Shown here in pieces: positions 5,439-7,221 of a stretch of 7,221 nucleotides of DNA (its first letter is position 1; each line of letters starts with the position of its first letter). The DNA comes from Leptolinea sp964404415. Lineage in GTDB: Bacteria; Chloroflexota; Anaerolineae; Anaerolineales; Anaerolineaceae. Under the pieces are notes generated by a model, which ran no database searches, was not told the DNA's origin, and was given only the letters and a program-made list of their open reading frames with translations. The DNA is taken from NCBI GenBank assembly GCA_964404415.1, contig CAYOKC010000163.1:1-7221 (forward strand). The letters are read 5' to 3'. The position numbers and the translations under genes were made by a program.

Positions 5439-6455
5439 ATGAAGCGTTTTATTACCTTTGTTCTATCCGGCCTGGTTGCGATATCAACCATCAGTGGTTG
5501 CAGCGGTTTGACTGTCTCCGCTTTCAGCCCGACAGCTACCGCGACAGCAACACTTGTTCCCACACCGGTTCCAACAGCCACTCCTGAACCTGGCCGTGTG
5601 ACGATTGTTGCACCGCCGGAGATATTGCCGGATACTGTCAAGGCAGTGACTGACGCCATCCAACCGGCTGTATCGCAGGCCGGATTGGCTATCGAAGTAT
5701 TGGGACAGGTCCCATCTGGAGCCATAGGGCCAAACCGCATAGCGGCCATTTTCCTGACAGTACCGGGTAACCTGGTGGATATCATCAATGCCAATCCTGA
5801 AACCCAGATACTGGTATTAAGTGACACTGACCTTCAGACGGGATCGACATTGACGGTAGTGCGCCAGCACCCCGAGTTTCTGGCATTTATCGCCGGTTAC
5901 ACCGCGGCCGCTGTCTCGCCCAACTGGCGGGCGGCCGGGTTGCTGCCCGGTAATGGTGAAGTCAATGAACTCGCGAACGCGTTCAAGTCCGGTGGGCGAT
6001 ACTTATGCGGACGCTGCGGTACGTCAACCCCACCCTTTGCGGCTTATCCCCTTACCGAAACTCTACCGCCAAATTCGACACCGGTGGAATGGCACACAGC
6101 CGTTGGCAACATACTGCCAGCAGGCCTGGAGACCCTCTATTTTTCGAAAGATGCCCAGTCACCGGAACTATTGCAGGCGCTGGTTTCACAAAACATTGTG
6201 TATATGGGTACCAGTTTCCCCGGTGAAGAAATGCGAAGCCGGTGGGCTGCCACAATGAGCATGGATGTTGTTGGCGCGATCGCCAATGCTTTGCCGGATA
6301 TGCTGGCAGGGCAGGGCGGCAAGACGATCCAGGTAGGCGTGAAACTACTGGATGTCAATGAGAATTTCATCAGCGCTGGCAAACTCCGGTTGATCGAGCA
6401 GACCAATGAGATGTTGATGAAGGGATGGATAAATCCCTACACGGTTACCGGTTAG
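5439..6455 (+). CDS. BMP/PnrA-like substrate-binding lipoprotein
   Basis: This 338-aa protein has a lipoprotein signal: MKRF, a hydrophobic stretch and lipobox I-S-G-C with Cys21 as the lipidated residue. A Thr/Pro-rich spacer (about 31-51) would hold the domain off the membrane. The rest resembles the periplasmic-binding fold of the BMP family (basic membrane protein, PnrA; nucleoside or simple-sugar ABC importers). RQHPEFLAFIAGYTAAAVSPNWRAAGLLPG (142-171) corresponds to the family's AGYLAA region, and NAFKSGGRYLCGRCG (180-194) to the later glycine-rich stretch. IVYMGTSFPG is a late strand. The family call is moderate because the classic sequence is diverged. C190 and C193 form a CxxC pair. 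No ATPase or permease gene is near, so it may act with distant transporter genes or as a sensor. The Shine-Dalgarno is weak. Its stop overlaps that of the convergent transferase. Confidence 0.75.
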   Translation: MKRFITFVLSGLVAISTISGCSGLTVSAFSPTATATATLVPTPVPTATPEPGRVTIVAPPEILPDTVKAVTDAIQPAVSQAGLAIEVLGQVPSGAIGPNRIAAIFLTVPGNLVDIINANPETQILVLSDTDLQTGSTLTVVRQHPEFLAFIAGYTAAAVSPNWRAAGLLPGNGEVNELANAFKSGGRYLCGRCGTSTPPFAAYPLTETLPPNSTPVEWHTAVGNILPAGLETLYFSKDAQSPELLQALVSQNIVYMGTSFPGEEMRSRWAATMSMDVVGAIANALPDMLAGQGGKTIQVGVKLLDVNENFISAGKLRLIEQTNEMLMKGWINPYTVTG

Positions 6456-7069
6456 TTATTTCTGGAACCCGTAAATTCTTCCGCTGTGGCGGAACCCGGT
6501 TGATTGATACCCTCGCGGTTAAATACCTTGAGAAAGGTGAGCGCGAGGATTTTTATATCCAACCAGAGGGTCCGGTTATCCACATACCACACATCCAGTT
6601 TAAATTTTTCTTCCCATGTCAGGGCATTTCGCCCGTTGACCTGCGCCCAGCCTGTGATGCCGGGTAAAACATCATGCCGGCGGGCCTGTTCGGGTGAATA
6701 GCGGTCAAGGTATGCCACCAGCAGCGGGCGCGGACCGACAAGGCTCATTTCACCCCGCAGCACATTAAGTGTTTCAGGGAGTTCGTCGAGGCTGGACGCG
6801 CGCAGGAAACGGCCGAAAGGCGTGAGGCGTTCGGAATCAGGGAGCAATGAACCATCCGGTCCGCGTTTATCTGTCATACTGCGGAACTTGTTCAGGGTGA
6901 AGAGTTGACCTTTGTGGCCGGGACGCTCCTGCCGGAACAGGATGGGGCTGCCCAGTTTGACGCGCACCAGCACGGCCAGGATCAGGATCAGCGGCGAAAT
7001 GATGATGAGGCCGGGGATGGTCAGGGCCAGATCAAAGATACGTTTGGAAAGAGGTATACCAGCGGGCAT
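6452..7069 (-). CDS. PglC-like monotopic phosphoglycosyl transferase (bacterial sugar transferase)
   Basis: This 205-aa membrane enzyme would move a sugar 1-phosphate from a UDP-sugar to undecaprenyl phosphate, the first membrane step of surface glycan or glycoprotein assembly. KRIFDLALTIPGLIIISPLILI (9-30) is the single re-entrant membrane helix. PILFRQERPGHKGQLF and KFRSM follow. SSLDELPE contains the Asp95-Glu96 catalytic dyad. VGPRPLL (111-117) and PGITGWAQVNGRN (136-148) are the other family signatures. Similarity to Campylobacter PglC extends nearly end to end as I recall it, at about the same length (200 aa), so it is the small form without extra domains. I choose the ATG at 7069. A TTG at 7105 would add 12 residues but lies inside the promoter -35 box, so it should not be transcribed. 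The sugar substrate is not readable. Confidence 0.9.
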   Translation of the reverse strand: MPAGIPLSKRIFDLALTIPGLIIISPLILILAVLVRVKLGSPILFRQERPGHKGQLFTLNKFRSMTDKRGPDGSLLPDSERLTPFGRFLRASSLDELPETLNVLRGEMSLVGPRPLLVAYLDRYSPEQARRHDVLPGITGWAQVNGRNALTWEEKFKLDVWYVDNRTLWLDIKILALTFLKVFNREGINQPGSATAEEFTGSRNN

Positions 7070-7076
7070 GCGCTGG

Positions 7077-7105
7077 ATTATAGCCTGCGCCCAATCCTTT
7101 GACAA
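7077..7105 (-). promoter_or_regulatory. Promoter of the phosphoglycosyl transferase, leaderless type
   Basis: On the - strand TTGTCA (7105-7100), a 17-base spacer and a perfect TATAAT (7082-7077) lie 7 bases before the ATG at 7069. Transcription should begin at or one base before the start codon, leaving no space for a ribosome binding site. The -35 box is the reverse of the tRNA promoter's -35. Confidence 0.75.
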
Positions 7106-7127
7106 CCAGCCGATGGCATGGTATATT
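7099..7127 (+). promoter_or_regulatory. Promoter of tRNA-Glu
   Basis: A consensus TTGACA (7099-7104), a 17-base spacer and TATATT (7122-7127) end 10 bases before the first base of the tRNA. The expected transcription start is about 7133-7135, giving a very short 5' leader. Confidence 0.8.
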
Positions 7128-7137
7128 TTTTGTCCCC

Positions 7138-7210
7138 GCCCCCATCGTCTAGCGGCCCAGGACGCAGCCCTCTCAAGGCTAAAACAGGGGTTCGAGTCCC
7201 CTTGGGGGCA
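7138..7210 (+). tRNA. tRNA-Glu (anticodon CTC)
   Basis: A full 73-base cloverleaf is visible. The acceptor stem GCCCCCA (7138-7144) pairs perfectly with TGGGGGC (7203-7209), with discriminator A at 7210. The D arm is GTCT-AGCGGCCC-AGGAC, the same pattern as E. coli tRNA-Glu. The anticodon loop CTCTCAA gives anticodon CTC, reading GAG. The T arm is AGGGG-TTCGAGT-CCCCT. The anticodon stem has a C-A mismatch at its first pair (27-43). CCA is not encoded (CT follows), so it must be added by the CCA-adding enzyme. No intron is present. Confidence 0.96.
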
Positions 7211-7221
7211 CTAAAAGATCC

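Noticed and set aside
7070..7105. TTG start at 7105 for the sugar transferase
   Set aside because: The codon lies within the -35 hexamer of the gene's own promoter and has no ribosome site; the ATG at 7069 fits family length.
7138..7221. tRNA as an integration site for a mobile element
   Set aside because: Only 11 bases follow the tRNA; no integrase or repeated tRNA end is visible in the window.

Overview
The window reads as chromosomal DNA of a Chloroflexota bacterium, most likely Anaerolineae-like. This is an inference from protein style. Three unrelated exported or membrane proteins carry the Thr/Pro-rich low-complexity linkers (TPT, PTATP) typical of that group. The leftmost genes also resemble a GlmL-family/KOW-protein pair that I associate with Chloroflexota. 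Coding density is high, with no gene-free stretch over about 75 bases, and I see no phage, IS or CRISPR signature.

Left block, + strand (1-2122): the 3' end of a glutamate mutase L (GlmL/MutL-like) gene overlaps by ATGA a 350-aa protein of unknown function. That protein has barrel-sandwich-like segments and a C-terminal KOW motif. After 32 bases comes a 215-aa two-membrane-segment protein ending in a good LPXTG-type sorting signal. A strong hairpin at 2142-2167 separates this block from the convergent one and can serve both strands.

Middle block, - strand (5366 down to 2190): an apparent three-gene operon runs from a small soluble HAD phosphatase of the 'soluble P-type ATPase' type (COG4087-like), through an ATGA overlap, to a DUF389 membrane protein fused to a bacterial SH3 domain. 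A phosphoglucomutase/phosphomannomutase follows 31 bases later. The operon starts from a TATAAT box placed so that the HAD mRNA would be leaderless. The same 10-bp palindrome gives a TATAAT on the + strand for the divergent lipoprotein gene.

Right block: a BMP/PnrA-like substrate-binding lipoprotein (+, 5439-6455) converges on a PglC-like phosphoglycosyl transferase (-), and their stop codons overlap within four bases. The transferase is divergent from a tRNA-Glu(CTC) gene at the right edge. Both promoters are near-consensus, and their -35 boxes are the same bases read on opposite strands. The transferase start codon is best moved to an ATG that gives a leaderless mRNA and a family-typical 205 aa.

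The phosphosugar mutase and the phosphoglycosyl transferase point to surface glycan synthesis, and the LPXTG protein, the SH3 fusion and the lipoprotein are cell-surface proteins. Whether these are functionally linked cannot be told from this window. The most notable signals are the two compact divergent promoters with apparently leaderless genes, and the DUF389-SH3 fusion in an operon with an atypical HAD protein.
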